A stretch of DNA of 23,007 bases. It comes from CAZGSG01 sp964528095. GTDB taxonomy: Bacteria; Bacteroidota; Bacteroidia; Chitinophagales; Chitinophagaceae. Of this stretch, positions 1-7,318 are shown piece after piece. Both the position numbers and the translations under genes were made by a program. The stretch is taken from positions 1 through 23,007 of the forward strand of contig CAZGSG010000069.1 of NCBI GenBank assembly GCA_964528095.1, read 5' to 3'. The notes under the pieces were generated by a model. The model saw only the letters and a list, made by a program, of their open reading frames with translations. It ran no database searches and had not been told where the DNA came from. How positions within the stretch are numbered: position 1 is the first letter of the stretch; every line of letters begins with the position of its first letter.

Positions 1-89
1 TCAATAATAGAATCCCTGGCAGCAGATTGTGCTGGTCCTTTAATTGTAGCTGCAAGCATCAATACAATAAGAATACTATTTTTTCCCAT
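1..89 (-). CDS. 5' end of an exported protein, cut by the window edge
   Basis: An ATG at 89-87 opens a frame that runs without a stop to base 1, giving 29 complete codons. The translation begins MGKNSILIVLMLAATI and continues GPAQSAARDSII. This is a short positive start, a hydrophobic core and a small-residue AQS/AQSA cleavage region, so it looks like a Sec signal peptide. The mature protein lies outside the window and cannot be identified. It is on the same strand as the aldehyde dehydrogenase upstream (108 bases between them), so it may be co-transcribed with that catabolic pair, but this is inference. The frame is short, hence moderate confidence. Confidence 0.55.
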   Translation of the reverse strand, partial: MGKNSILIVLMLAATIKGPAQSAARDSII

Positions 90-197
90 ACTGTAGTTTG
101 GTTTATAAAAACGAAATAGTTTATTATAAAAAATAGTACCCGAGAAACATTACTAAACTATCTGCTGCAAATAGATCACGACTGTATTTCCTGTACA

Positions 198-1688
198 TCA
201 CAAAATAGCCGACTGATCTGGCCTGTCATTTACTGTACGCCAGATCTTTAGCGGGTTTTCGTTTTTTAACTCCTCTGGCAAAAACTCATTGTTCCAATTC
301 TGAAATGCCACAGGTCTTGCAAATCTTTTAATACCATCGGCTCCAACAGAGGTGAATCTTGAGTCCGTGGTTGCCGGAAAAGGTCCACCGTGTTGCATGC
401 TCAGGCATACTTCTACGCCGGTAGGCACACTATTCACTATAAAACGTCCGCATATATTTTTGATAGCTTCTATCAATTCTTCATTCGACCTTATATCATC
501 ATCAGTGGCCATCAGGGAAGCCGTCAATTGCCCTTCAAGATGATGAGTTACTGCCAGCATTTCCTCCTGGTCTTTGCAACGAACGATCAGTGAATAAGGA
601 CCGAATACCTCGAGATGAAGTACCGGGTTACTCATAAAAACCGCAGCAGTTACAGAAGCAAGCGTAGGCGCTCCCTGGTTTAATTGTGGGTCTGTTTCGG
701 ATACGGCAACTGTATCAACTGCGTCCTGCGCCAGTGCATTTCCGCGTTTCTCTACATAGTTTTTGAAGATGCCTGCATTAAGCATATTACCCGGGGCTAT
801 TTGCTTTATTTCTGCGCCCAGTGTTTCCTGGAATAATTGCAGATCCGCATTGTCAATGCCAATGATAAGACCCGGATTGGTACAAAACTGGCCTACTCCC
901 AATGTGATTGATCCTGCATACAGTTTTGCTGTTTCCACAGCAGCAGTTTTCATTTTGCCTGGCATTAAAAATACCGGGTTAATGCTACTCATTTCCGCAA
1001 ATACCGGAATGGGTACTTTGCGTTGATTGGCCCAATCGAATAATTGTTTGCCTCCGGTAAAAGAGCCTGTGAATCCCACGGCTCTTGTATATGGATTTTC
1101 TACCAATGCCTGACCAACTTCGAATGAGGCCCCGTGGATATGCGTAAAAATTCCTGCCGGCATTTTTTCAGACGATGCTGCTTTTAATATAGCGGAGGCT
1201 ACCAGTTCGCTTGTCCGGGCATGCGCGGGATGCGCTTTCACAATGACCGGACATCCTGCAGCGAATGCACAGGCCGTATCTCCACCCGCTGTAGAATAAG
1301 CAAAAGGAAAATTGGCTGCACCAAATACCACCACCGGTCCAAGCGGCACCAGCATTTTCCTGATATCTGGTTTGGGAGGATTTTTTTCTGGGATTGCCGT
1401 ATCGATCCTTGCTTCCAGCCACTCGCCTCTTTCACATGCATCTGCGTAGGAGTTCAATTGATAAATGGTCCTTGCCCGTTCATTTCTTAACCTTGCTTCC
1501 GGCAGACTTGTTTCCTCACCGGCCACCTGTAAAAGTTCATCGCCTAATGCCTCCATTTCTTTTGCAATGGATCGCATAAAATTAGCGCGTCGTTTAAGTG
1601 GTAATTTTTTATAAATACTAAATGCATTCCAGGAAGTTTCAAGTGCTTTTTCTATTTCCCCTGCTGTAGAATCATCAAACATCATCAT
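198..1688 (-). CDS. NADP-type aldehyde dehydrogenase, 2,5-dioxovalerate (alpha-ketoglutarate semialdehyde) dehydrogenase family
   Basis: Expected reaction: oxidation of 2,5-dioxopentanoate to 2-oxoglutarate with NAD(P)+ in the cytoplasm. From the ATG at 1688 the protein has 496 residues. The ALDH landmarks are the substrate/cofactor loop GAANFPFAYS (Asn near 126), KAHPAH with the cofactor-binding Lys near 151, GFTGSFTGG, the general-base Glu near 232 in FAEMSS, and the catalytic Cys near 269 in GQFCTNPG. The GQFCTNPG and FAEMSSINP forms are those of the KGSADH subfamily. The frame can be extended to a TTG at 1736, but family members begin close to the residues FDDSTAGEIE, so an ATG of the MMM run is preferred. 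It follows a DapA-like gene by 85 bases on the same strand, which supports a shared pathway (4-hydroxyproline, or L-arabinonate/aldarate). The exact substrate cannot be fixed from sequence. Confidence 0.9.
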   Translation of the reverse strand: MMMFDDSTAGEIEKALETSWNAFSIYKKLPLKRRANFMRSIAKEMEALGDELLQVAGEETSLPEARLRNERARTIYQLNSYADACERGEWLEARIDTAIPEKNPPKPDIRKMLVPLGPVVVFGAANFPFAYSTAGGDTACAFAAGCPVIVKAHPAHARTSELVASAILKAASSEKMPAGIFTHIHGASFEVGQALVENPYTRAVGFTGSFTGGKQLFDWANQRKVPIPVFAEMSSINPVFLMPGKMKTAAVETAKLYAGSITLGVGQFCTNPGLIIGIDNADLQLFQETLGAEIKQIAPGNMLNAGIFKNYVEKRGNALAQDAVDTVAVSETDPQLNQGAPTLASVTAAVFMSNPVLHLEVFGPYSLIVRCKDQEEMLAVTHHLEGQLTASLMATDDDIRSNEELIEAIKNICGRFIVNSVPTGVEVCLSMQHGGPFPATTDSRFTSVGADGIKRFARPVAFQNWNNEFLPEELKNENPLKIWRTVNDRPDQSAIL

Positions 1689-1773
1689 TGCTTTTTTATT
1701 TTTTAAATCCAGGTCAGCCCATCTTTTGTTTGTCAATAGTCGTTACGAAACTGTGAGCTGCCAGTAATTACTT

Positions 1774-2670
1774 TTATAGTTTTGGCCTGCTGGCAATCCC
1801 TGTATCGATCACCTTCAAAATCCGTTCCCTTTCTTCTCCTTCCAATATCAATCTTGGTGGCCGTACATATTCGCTGCCTATGCCGGCCTGTTTTTCGGCC
1901 AGTTTTATATACTGCACAAGTTTGGAATGTATGTCCAGTTCCAACAATGGCATGAACCAGCGATAGATTTTTGCGGCTGCGTTGATATCACCTGCCTTTA
2001 CTAACCGGTAGATTGCAACCGTTTCTGCAGGGAAAGCACAAACAAGACCCGCTACCCATCCATCTGCCCCCAATAGCATTTCTTCCATTGCCAATGTATC
2101 AACACCACAGAGTATTTTATACCTGCTGCCAAAGCGATTGATCATACGCGTAACATTCGTTACATCCCTGGTACTTTCCTTTACCGCAGTTATATTGGCA
2201 CAGACCGTCAGATCTTCAAACATATCCGGTGTCACATCTGTTTTATAATCCACAGGATTATTGTAGATCATAACAGGGAGGTCTGTACTATCAGCGATGG
2301 TTTTAAAATAAGTAACCGTTTCCCGGTGATCTGTTTTATAACGCATCGGAGGCAACAACATCAATCCCCTTGCTCCCCAGGCTTTGCCGTAGGCCGCCTG
2401 TTCCAGTGCCAGCTTTGTACTTCCTTCTGCTATATTAAGTATGACCGGTACTTTGCCTTCTACTTTTTCTATCGCAAATTTTACCAGCCGCTCTTTTTCT
2501 TCCGTAGTCAATACACTGGCTTCGCCCAGTGTGCCGCCGAGAATAATACCTTCCACCCCGGCTGCAAGCTGGGCCTGCAGGTTTTTATTAAAGAGGGGCA
2601 GGTCAAGTTCATCATTATTGGTAAACTTTGTTGTAAGTGCGGGAAAAACTCCCTTCCATTCAAATGACAT
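1774..2670 (-). CDS. Dihydrodipicolinate synthase (DapA)-family lyase, likely catabolic
   Basis: 298 residues, a single TIM-barrel DapA/NAL-family enzyme. Visible family residues are GTLGE at 46-50 (phosphate/carboxylate loop, GTTGE in DapA), Tyr136 in MIYNNP and the Schiff-base Lys164 in AVKEST. The usual biosynthetic DapA is not the best reading, because the next gene downstream is an alpha-ketoglutarate-semialdehyde-type dehydrogenase. In 4-hydroxyproline catabolism a DapA-family enzyme (1-pyrroline-4-hydroxy-2-carboxylate deaminase) makes exactly that semialdehyde, and 2-keto-3-deoxy-L-arabonate dehydratase does the same for pentoses. Which applies is inference. The frame extends upstream to a TTG at 2727, but MSFEWKGVFPAL at 2670 matches the normal family start and has a promoter-like box 20 bases upstream. 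Confidence 0.88.
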   Translation of the reverse strand: MSFEWKGVFPALTTKFTNNDELDLPLFNKNLQAQLAAGVEGIILGGTLGEASVLTTEEKERLVKFAIEKVEGKVPVILNIAEGSTKLALEQAAYGKAWGARGLMLLPPMRYKTDHRETVTYFKTIADSTDLPVMIYNNPVDYKTDVTPDMFEDLTVCANITAVKESTRDVTNVTRMINRFGSRYKILCGVDTLAMEEMLLGADGWVAGLVCAFPAETVAIYRLVKAGDINAAAKIYRWFMPLLELDIHSKLVQYIKLAEKQAGIGSEYVRPPRLILEGEERERILKVIDTGIASRPKL

Positions 2671-2690
2671 ATCTGTTTTTTTGGTAGGAT

Positions 2691-2698
2691 TAAAGATA
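2691..2698 (-). promoter_or_regulatory. Possible -7 box for the DapA-like gene
   Basis: On the minus strand these bases read TATCTTTA, one mismatch from the Bacteroidota -7 consensus TAnnTTTG, and end 20 bases before the ATG at 2670. No convincing -33 TTTG is visible. The box sits in the 125-base divergent gap shared with the helicase gene. Confidence 0.3.
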
Positions 2699-2769
2699 GG
2701 AAAAGAAGGATTAATGACCCGTCCCAACTGCCTGTTCCCTATATTATTCTTTCTCTACTTTACTATAGT

Positions 2770-2777
2770 TACCTTTA
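2770..2777 (+). promoter_or_regulatory. Possible -7 box for the RNA helicase gene
   Basis: TACCTTTA, one mismatch from TAnnTTTG, ending 18 bases before the helicase ATG at 2796. It has the same final-base deviation as the box for the divergent gene. No clear -33 element. Confidence 0.3.
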
Positions 2778-2795
2778 CACAACTTATTATTAATT

Positions 2796-4130
2796 ATGAC
2801 TTTCGCCGACCTGAATCTGAATAAATCCCTGCTGAATGCACTGGATGACCTGGGACTTCGTACGCCTACTACCATACAGGAAAGAGTATTTCCGGTAATG
2901 ATGTCTGGTCGTGATGTTTGCGGGATTGCCCAGACTGGTACGGGCAAAACATTTGCTTATCTTTTACCCATACTGCGGTTATGGAAATTTACAAAAATGA
3001 GGTACCCGGAAGTAGTGATCGTGGTACCTACCCGTGAGTTGGTAGTACAGGTAGTGGAATCCATCAAAAAACTGACCACCTACCAGTCTCTTGAAGTCGT
3101 GGGGGTATATGGTGGTGTAAATATAAATCCGCAACGTCTCGCTGTACAGGAGAAAATTGATATTGTGGTTGCCACACCTGGCCGATTATACGACCTGGCC
3201 ATGAGTGGCTCACTGCGATTGAAGGAAATAAAGCGACTGGTAATTGATGAGGTGGATGAAATGCTGAACCTGGGATTTCGCACACAACTAAAAAATATCC
3301 TCGACCTTTTACCACCGAAGCGGCAAAACCTGTTGTTTTCAGCAACTATGACAGAAGAAGTAGAATCACTGATCGAAACTTATTTTAATAACCCGGTTAA
3401 AATTGAAGCAGCTCCTACCGGTACTCCATTGGATAATATCGAACAAACGGGTTATGACCTCCCTAATTTTAATACCAAGGTGAATTTCCTGGAATGGCTA
3501 TTAGGCCAGGATCACACGATGAGTAAAGTGCTTGTATTTGTTGCCACCAAACAATTGGCCGACCAGCTTTATGAACGATTGTCACCATTGTTCCCTGACA
3601 AAGCCGGTGTGATACATTCGAATAAAGAACAAAATCATCGTTTCAATACAGTCAACCAATTCCAGGATGGTAATTACCGGTTCATTATCGCTACTGATAT
3701 AATAGCAAGAGGACTGGATATCGCGGAAGTGACCCATGTGATCAATTTTGATCTTCCTGAAGTTGCGGAAAACTATATTCATCGAATTGGCAGAACAGGT
3801 CGCGCCGATAAAAAAGGTATCGCTATCAGTTTTATTACTGCGAAAGAAAAAGAAAGCCAGGCAAGAATAGAAGAACTGATGAATTACAAGATCCCCATGC
3901 TCGAACTACCGGAAGATCTTGAAATCTCAGATACACTGACAGAGGACGAAAAACCGTCTGTGTACATGAAAATATTTGAAACAAAGTTGCCCAAAAAAGT
4001 AGCGGATAGCGGTGCTTTCCATGAAAAATCAGCAAAGAACAAAAAAGTAAATCATATAGTGCGGAATAAGGACAGGATGATGAAAAAATATGGCAAACCG
4101 ATAAAAAGAGGCGCGAAGAAAAAAAAATAA
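2796..4130 (+). CDS. DEAD-box family ATP-dependent RNA helicase (motif II DEVD)
   Basis: 444 residues: two RecA-like domains and a basic tail. Motifs in order are a Q-motif region TTIQERVFP (25-33), motif I AQTGTGKT (45-52), Ia PTREL (78-82), Ib ATPGR, motif II DEVD (151-154), III SAT (182-184), V ATDIIARGLDI and VI HRIGRTGR. The last residues are Lys/Arg-rich (KPIKRGAKKKK), as in many bacterial helicases that bind structured RNA. It probably unwinds RNA during ribosome assembly, mRNA decay or cold growth, but no particular partner is indicated. Motif II has Val where the family has Ala. The Asp and Glu needed for Mg-ATP chemistry are retained, so it should be active. The gene stands alone and is divergent from the DapA-like gene. 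Confidence 0.93.
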   Translation: MTFADLNLNKSLLNALDDLGLRTPTTIQERVFPVMMSGRDVCGIAQTGTGKTFAYLLPILRLWKFTKMRYPEVVIVVPTRELVVQVVESIKKLTTYQSLEVVGVYGGVNINPQRLAVQEKIDIVVATPGRLYDLAMSGSLRLKEIKRLVIDEVDEMLNLGFRTQLKNILDLLPPKRQNLLFSATMTEEVESLIETYFNNPVKIEAAPTGTPLDNIEQTGYDLPNFNTKVNFLEWLLGQDHTMSKVLVFVATKQLADQLYERLSPLFPDKAGVIHSNKEQNHRFNTVNQFQDGNYRFIIATDIIARGLDIAEVTHVINFDLPEVAENYIHRIGRTGRADKKGIAISFITAKEKESQARIEELMNYKIPMLELPEDLEISDTLTEDEKPSVYMKIFETKLPKKVADSGAFHEKSAKNKKVNHIVRNKDRMMKKYGKPIKRGAKKKK

Positions 4131-4228
4131 CCCCCTCAGGTTATTAATTAAATCGGGTGTATTTAAAGGTAAATGTAAAAATCAAATCCGTAGTTTGCCA
4201 CGAAATACGGGAGCTGTTTTTAAGTTTT

Positions 4229-4236
4229 TACTTTTG
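4229..4236 (+). promoter_or_regulatory. -7 promoter box upstream of the GNAT gene
   Basis: TACTTTTG matches TAnnTTTG exactly, 50 bases before the ATG at 4286, in the 155-base gap after the helicase gene. A TTTG at 4194-4197 is too far upstream for a standard -33 element. Confidence 0.4.
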
Positions 4237-4285
4237 AATTTTGCATTTAAATCGAACCTAAGTACCAAATCTAACAAAAGAAGAA

Positions 4286-4801
4286 ATGCCTGTATCAATT
4301 GCTCAATTGAATGATATCCCGGGGCTCGAATCGTTGCTAAACAACGCCTACCGCGGTGATGCATCAAAAAAAGGTTGGACAACAGAAGCAGACCTGCTTA
4401 GCGGAGAATTGCGTACAGATGCAGCAAACCTGCGGGAGCTTATGGAACTACCAGACGCCGTCTTTCTCAAGAATGAGAACGAACAAAAGCAAATTACCGG
4501 CTGTGTCTTTTTACAAAAGACGACTGACAGGCTATATCTCGGTATGCTGAGTGTATCACCTTTGGAGCAGAACAAAGGCATCGGGAAAAAATTGCTGGCT
4601 TCGGAAACAGCACACGCAAAAGCAACCCAATGCCGGTCGATATATATGCGCGTTATCAGTATCCGTCATGAACTGGTTGCCTGGTATGAGCGGCACGGGT
4701 ATCATCACACTGGCAAAATGGAGCCCCTGAAAGTAGACCAGCGGTTTGGAATACCTACGCAACCGCTTGAATTTTCCATTATGGAAAAAACCGTCCGGTA
4801 A
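4286..4801 (+). CDS. GNAT-family N-acetyltransferase
   Basis: 171 residues. The acetyl-CoA binding motif A is visible near residues 91-107 as LSVSPLEQNKGIGKKLL, the Q-x-K-G-I-G pattern of GNAT enzymes. It is followed by the second conserved block with AWYERHGY, typical of motif B. The N-terminal third (NDIPGLESLLNNAYRG) has the usual first strand-helix arrangement. The substrate cannot be inferred: neighbours are an RNA helicase and an exported protein of unknown function, and neither suggests antibiotic, polyamine or ribosomal-protein acetylation specifically. It has its own promoter-like box, so it is probably a single-gene unit. Confidence 0.88.
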   Translation: MPVSIAQLNDIPGLESLLNNAYRGDASKKGWTTEADLLSGELRTDAANLRELMELPDAVFLKNENEQKQITGCVFLQKTTDRLYLGMLSVSPLEQNKGIGKKLLASETAHAKATQCRSIYMRVISIRHELVAWYERHGYHHTGKMEPLKVDQRFGIPTQPLEFSIMEKTVR

Positions 4802-4845
4802 GCGATCGGTAATAAATACCCAATATATGGTATAGGTTGAAGCAA

Positions 4846-4865
4846 TGTAAACAGATAGGTTTACA
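4846..4865. repeat. Perfect 7-6-7 inverted repeat just upstream of a secreted-protein gene
   Basis: TGTAAAC, six bases (AGATAG), then GTTTACA, ending 8 bases before the ATG at 4874. The position overlaps where a ribosome or a repressor would bind. No T-run follows, so it is not a usual terminator for the upstream GNAT gene. Confidence 0.5.
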
Positions 4866-4873
4866 ATAAAAAT

Positions 4874-5437
4874 ATGAAACAGCTATTGCTTTGTATTATC
4901 TCCTCCTTTCTTGTTTCGGCGTTAACAGCACAGGAATTACCGGCCATCTCAAAAACAAATAAAGCGGATTTCTTTATTCCCGCATCCGCCTGCTCAAAAT
5001 ATAAATTAAAAGCAGGACAGACTGACGATTGGATGAAAGTATATAATAATCTTGGCGACGATGCAACAATACAACGTGTAAATGACATTCGATGGGAAGC
5101 AAAAACCAAGGACGAAGCCACCAGGTGGTTTGATCAAAATAAGAAAATGCTGGGTGAAGACGGCAAAGACATAACAGATCAACTTAGTAAACCAACCGGC
5201 ATTGATCAATGGATTGTTTATGGCGCTTCAGAGAGCATGACCAGGATGATGGAAGCAATGGGCATCAAACAAAAGCAATATAATTTTACTTTTTCTATAG
5301 ACAATTATGTAGGAAAAATCTTTGTGGCCGCAGCGGATAACCAGACCTTGAAGGATGCCTGGAATTTTGCACGGGAAGGAGTAAAAGCTACTTTGAAGGC
5401 AGCTGGAAAGCCGAAACTTGCTGACCTGATATTATAA
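4874..5437 (+). CDS. Exported protein of unknown function
   Basis: 187 residues. The first 20 form a Sec signal peptide (Lys, then a Leu/Ile/Ser-rich core, ending LTAQ before ELPA), so the protein should be periplasmic or outer-membrane associated; there is no lipobox Cys at the cleavage point. The mature part is soluble, Lys/Asp-rich and mixed alpha/beta, with no further membrane segment and no recognised catalytic motif. I do not recognise the family. A perfect inverted repeat sits 8 bases before the start codon and may control its expression. The gene is followed by about 230 bases without a gene. Confidence 0.75.
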   Translation: MKQLLLCIISSFLVSALTAQELPAISKTNKADFFIPASACSKYKLKAGQTDDWMKVYNNLGDDATIQRVNDIRWEAKTKDEATRWFDQNKKMLGEDGKDITDQLSKPTGIDQWIVYGASESMTRMMEAMGIKQKQYNFTFSIDNYVGKIFVAAADNQTLKDAWNFAREGVKATLKAAGKPKLADLIL

Positions 5438-5669
5438 AATTGAAAAAAGACCCGATAAGTAACGAATCTTATTTTACTTCATACTATTTCTCCTTCTGGT
5501 TTTGTGCAGCAAAATTCTGACAAGAGATTTCATGCTGAGTCTTAATACAAGGCTTTGTGTGAAATCTGTTGCCGAAACCTTGACCTACCCCGCAAAAGAG
5601 AAATACTACTAACGCATTTATGAGTTTACGATTTCAAAAAGAACTTCAATATTAAAAAGCCAGACAAGC
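5438..5669. other. 232-base gene-free gap with short inverted repeats
   Basis: No open frame of quality on either strand. AGATTTCA (5525-5532) and TGAAATCT (5560-5567) form an 8-base inverted repeat enclosing 27 bases, and a smaller TTTTG/CAAAA pair lies near 5500. No T-run or exact TAnnTTTG box accompanies them, so I assign no function. Confidence 0.4.
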
Positions 5670-6032
5670 TTAGAATTGATCCGGGTTTCCTTTTCCAGGT
5701 AAGAATTGTTCTGCCAGTTGTTGGGGCGCAACCGTGCAATATGCAACCGTTAATGCGTCCCTGAACATTTCCTTACGGACTTTTTTTAATTCGATCATAG
5801 TCCAGCCCTGACGCCCCCAGGCTCCTGCCACGGGATAGATGACGGTATTATCAAACCGGCAGAACACAGATTGATCTTCAGGCGTAAGCTTGACTACAAC
5901 GATCCTGTCTTTCAGATGTACGGTCGCAAATATTTTACTCCTGACCCGGAAAGCAGGTTTATCAAAATGCTGGTGCTCATCAGTCTCAGGAAACGCCAGC
6001 GCCATTTCCTTTGCAGTTGAAATACTGACCAT
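5670..6032 (-). CDS. MmcQ/YjbR-family protein
   Basis: 120 residues, the normal length of this family. Characteristic stretches are ALAFPETDEHQHFDKPAFRV near the N-terminus, KIFATV, and the C-terminal region around GWTMIELKKV. The MmcQ/YjbR fold resembles a double-wing CyaY-like domain. A DNA-binding role is proposed for YjbR, but the biological function is not established. It is divergent from the DUF1543 gene with a 59-base gap and has no operon partner. The family call is firm; the function is unknown. Confidence 0.85.
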   Translation of the reverse strand: MVSISTAKEMALAFPETDEHQHFDKPAFRVRSKIFATVHLKDRIVVVKLTPEDQSVFCRFDNTVIYPVAGAWGRQGWTMIELKKVRKEMFRDALTVAYCTVAPQQLAEQFLPGKGNPDQF

Positions 6033-6079
6033 ACCGGTAAATTAGCATTTATTTTCCTTAGCCATATCAGCTGTTTATT

Positions 6080-6087
6080 TATTTTTG
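6080..6087 (+). promoter_or_regulatory. -7 promoter box immediately before the DUF1543 gene
   Basis: TATTTTTG matches TAnnTTTG exactly and ends only 4 bases before the ATG at 6092. If used, transcription would start at or next to the start codon, giving a leaderless or nearly leaderless mRNA. No -33 TTTG was found at 19-21 bases. Confidence 0.35.
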
Positions 6088-6091
6088 AAAA

Positions 6092-6652
6092 ATGGCAAAC
6101 CCAAGGCTTTTTATGCTCCTGCTCGGCTGTAAACCGCAGGGAAGAAACACGGAACAACATGATATTTTTTTTGCGGTCGGCAATGAATTAAAAGACCTTG
6201 TTCCCGCTATTGTAAAATCCTGGCCTGAAGCAAAGGGCAAACTGCATATTGATGCCTGGAGAGAAGTGACACAGGTTGACGGTTATGCTGTTTCCGTCAT
6301 TCCCAGAACAAGCCAGGTAGTGACGCAAACCGCGCAACTGTTTTTTATCAATCTTGGAGGTTATAAACAAAATGATTTTGAAGAGTATCACTATAAAATG
6401 ATTGTGGCAGCAACTGATAAAGGGGTAGCAATTCAGCGATCAAAGGAAACTGCATTTTATAAACATACCGGCTTTAAAGGCGCTACCTCACATGTGGACG
6501 ATAAATACGGCATCGATGTAGATGATCTTTATGAAATAACGGATATACTACCGGAAGAAATAAAAGAAAACTTTACAATTCAACTCTTACCAGCAACTGA
6601 AGTAAAAGAAGATATAATCAACCTGGGGTATTTTAAGCTGGATAAATTATAA
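6092..6652 (+). CDS. DUF1543 domain protein, two repeats
   Basis: 186 residues with no signal peptide or membrane segment. Two related halves can be seen. Residues about 10-66 start LGCKPQGRNTEQHDIFFAVG and pass through LHIDAWREV; residues about 87-152 start NLGGYKQNDFEEYHYKMIVA and pass through HVDDKYGIDVDDLYEI. Both share the Gly-x-x-(6)-Glu-x-His-(5)-Val/Ala-Ala/Val layout and an 'H-x-D' strand near the end, matching the duplicated DUF1543 architecture. The function of the family is not known. It is probably cytoplasmic. It is divergent from the MmcQ-like gene and convergent with the ATPase-like gene at 6722-7111. Confidence 0.8.
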   Translation: MANPRLFMLLLGCKPQGRNTEQHDIFFAVGNELKDLVPAIVKSWPEAKGKLHIDAWREVTQVDGYAVSVIPRTSQVVTQTAQLFFINLGGYKQNDFEEYHYKMIVAATDKGVAIQRSKETAFYKHTGFKGATSHVDDKYGIDVDDLYEITDILPEEIKENFTIQLLPATEVKEDIINLGYFKLDKL

Positions 6653-6721
6653 TGATTTAGCAGTGTATCCAACCCTGCATGTCTCAAAAATAGATGCATA
6701 CGATAAGTTTGGCCGTTACAA

Positions 6722-7111
6722 TCAGGCGGCAATGGGGAGATTGGGGAAGCTAAAAGAAATGACAGCGCCATTGACAGGATCATTCCCTATATTAATACAC
6801 CCTCCGATCTTCTCGGCCATTGTTTGCAGTTGCGCCAGGTTCGATTTTAACGGCTCTACGTTAAGGTAACCAGGTTTATGAACCTCAAAGACAATGATGT
6901 ACCCGTATTTTCTTGCCGACAAACGAAGACAATTATCTTTTGTATGAATGTATACACTGGTCAGCAGGCTACTGATAACAGAAGCAACCCATTCACAATT
7001 GTAGTTGATAGGAAGGTCTTCAGGAATTTCGTTGATAAAAAGATGCGGATTACGACTCACAGGTAAAAAGCTGCCGGTTACGCGGCCGGCCAACTGAGCA
7101 AGAGTATTCAT
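6722..7111 (-). CDS. Degenerate histidine-kinase-type ATPase (GHKL) domain protein
   Basis: 129 residues, no signal peptide. The end of the protein, AEKIGGCINIGNDP...GAVISFSFPNLP, resembles the last strands of a GHKL/HATPase domain (G2 box followed by a T/S-x-F-x-F-x-x-P strand). The helix VASVISSLLTSVYIH stands where the N box would be, but the Asn of the N box is Thr/Ser, and there is no DxGxG G1 box. There is also no dimerisation/phospho-acceptor His helix. It therefore looks like a stand-alone ATPase-fold remnant or signalling partner that should not bind ATP normally. The assignment is by fold pattern only; it may be a lineage-specific family. It stands alone, between DUF1543 (convergent) and rimO (same strand, 207 bases upstream). 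Confidence 0.6.
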   Translation of the reverse strand: MNTLAQLAGRVTGSFLPVSRNPHLFINEIPEDLPINYNCEWVASVISSLLTSVYIHTKDNCLRLSARKYGYIIVFEVHKPGYLNVEPLKSNLAQLQTMAEKIGGCINIGNDPVNGAVISFSFPNLPIAA

Positions 7112-7148
7112 AAATAGCGGATGATTATTACTGTTTCCCGGATCACTA

Positions 7149-7168
7149 TTCTTTGACTCAACAAAGAA
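7149..7168. repeat. Perfect 7-6-7 inverted repeat upstream of the GHKL-like gene
   Basis: TTCTTTG, six bases (ACTCAA), then CAAAGAA, 37 bases before the ATG at 7111 of the minus-strand gene and downstream of rimO. There is no T-run on either side, so an operator or mRNA hairpin is more likely than a terminator. Confidence 0.4.
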
Positions 7169-7318
7169 CGCTATCAGTTCAATTCCGGAAAATAGAGGAA
7201 ACAGGAATATTTGCTAATAGATATGCGTGGATGACTGTAGATTTTAAACTACGCGGATAAAAGCAATACCCGAGCAGCAGCTAAGACCTGTTAAGGGATA
7301 ACTAAAAGAGGTACAGTC

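Noticed and set aside
1689..1736. Extension of the aldehyde dehydrogenase to a TTG start
   Set aside because: It would add 16 residues not expected in the family, whereas the ATG run at 1688 fits the usual N-terminus. It cannot be excluded entirely.
2441..2824. 127-codon plus-strand open frame
   Set aside because: It lies antisense to the DapA-like gene and runs across the divergent promoter gap into the helicase. The translation is Ser/Phe-rich shadow sequence.
4127..4144. ATAACC-CCCTCA-GGTTAT hairpin at the helicase stop codon
   Set aside because: Only six pairs, mainly A-T, and no T-run follows, so it is not supported as a terminator.
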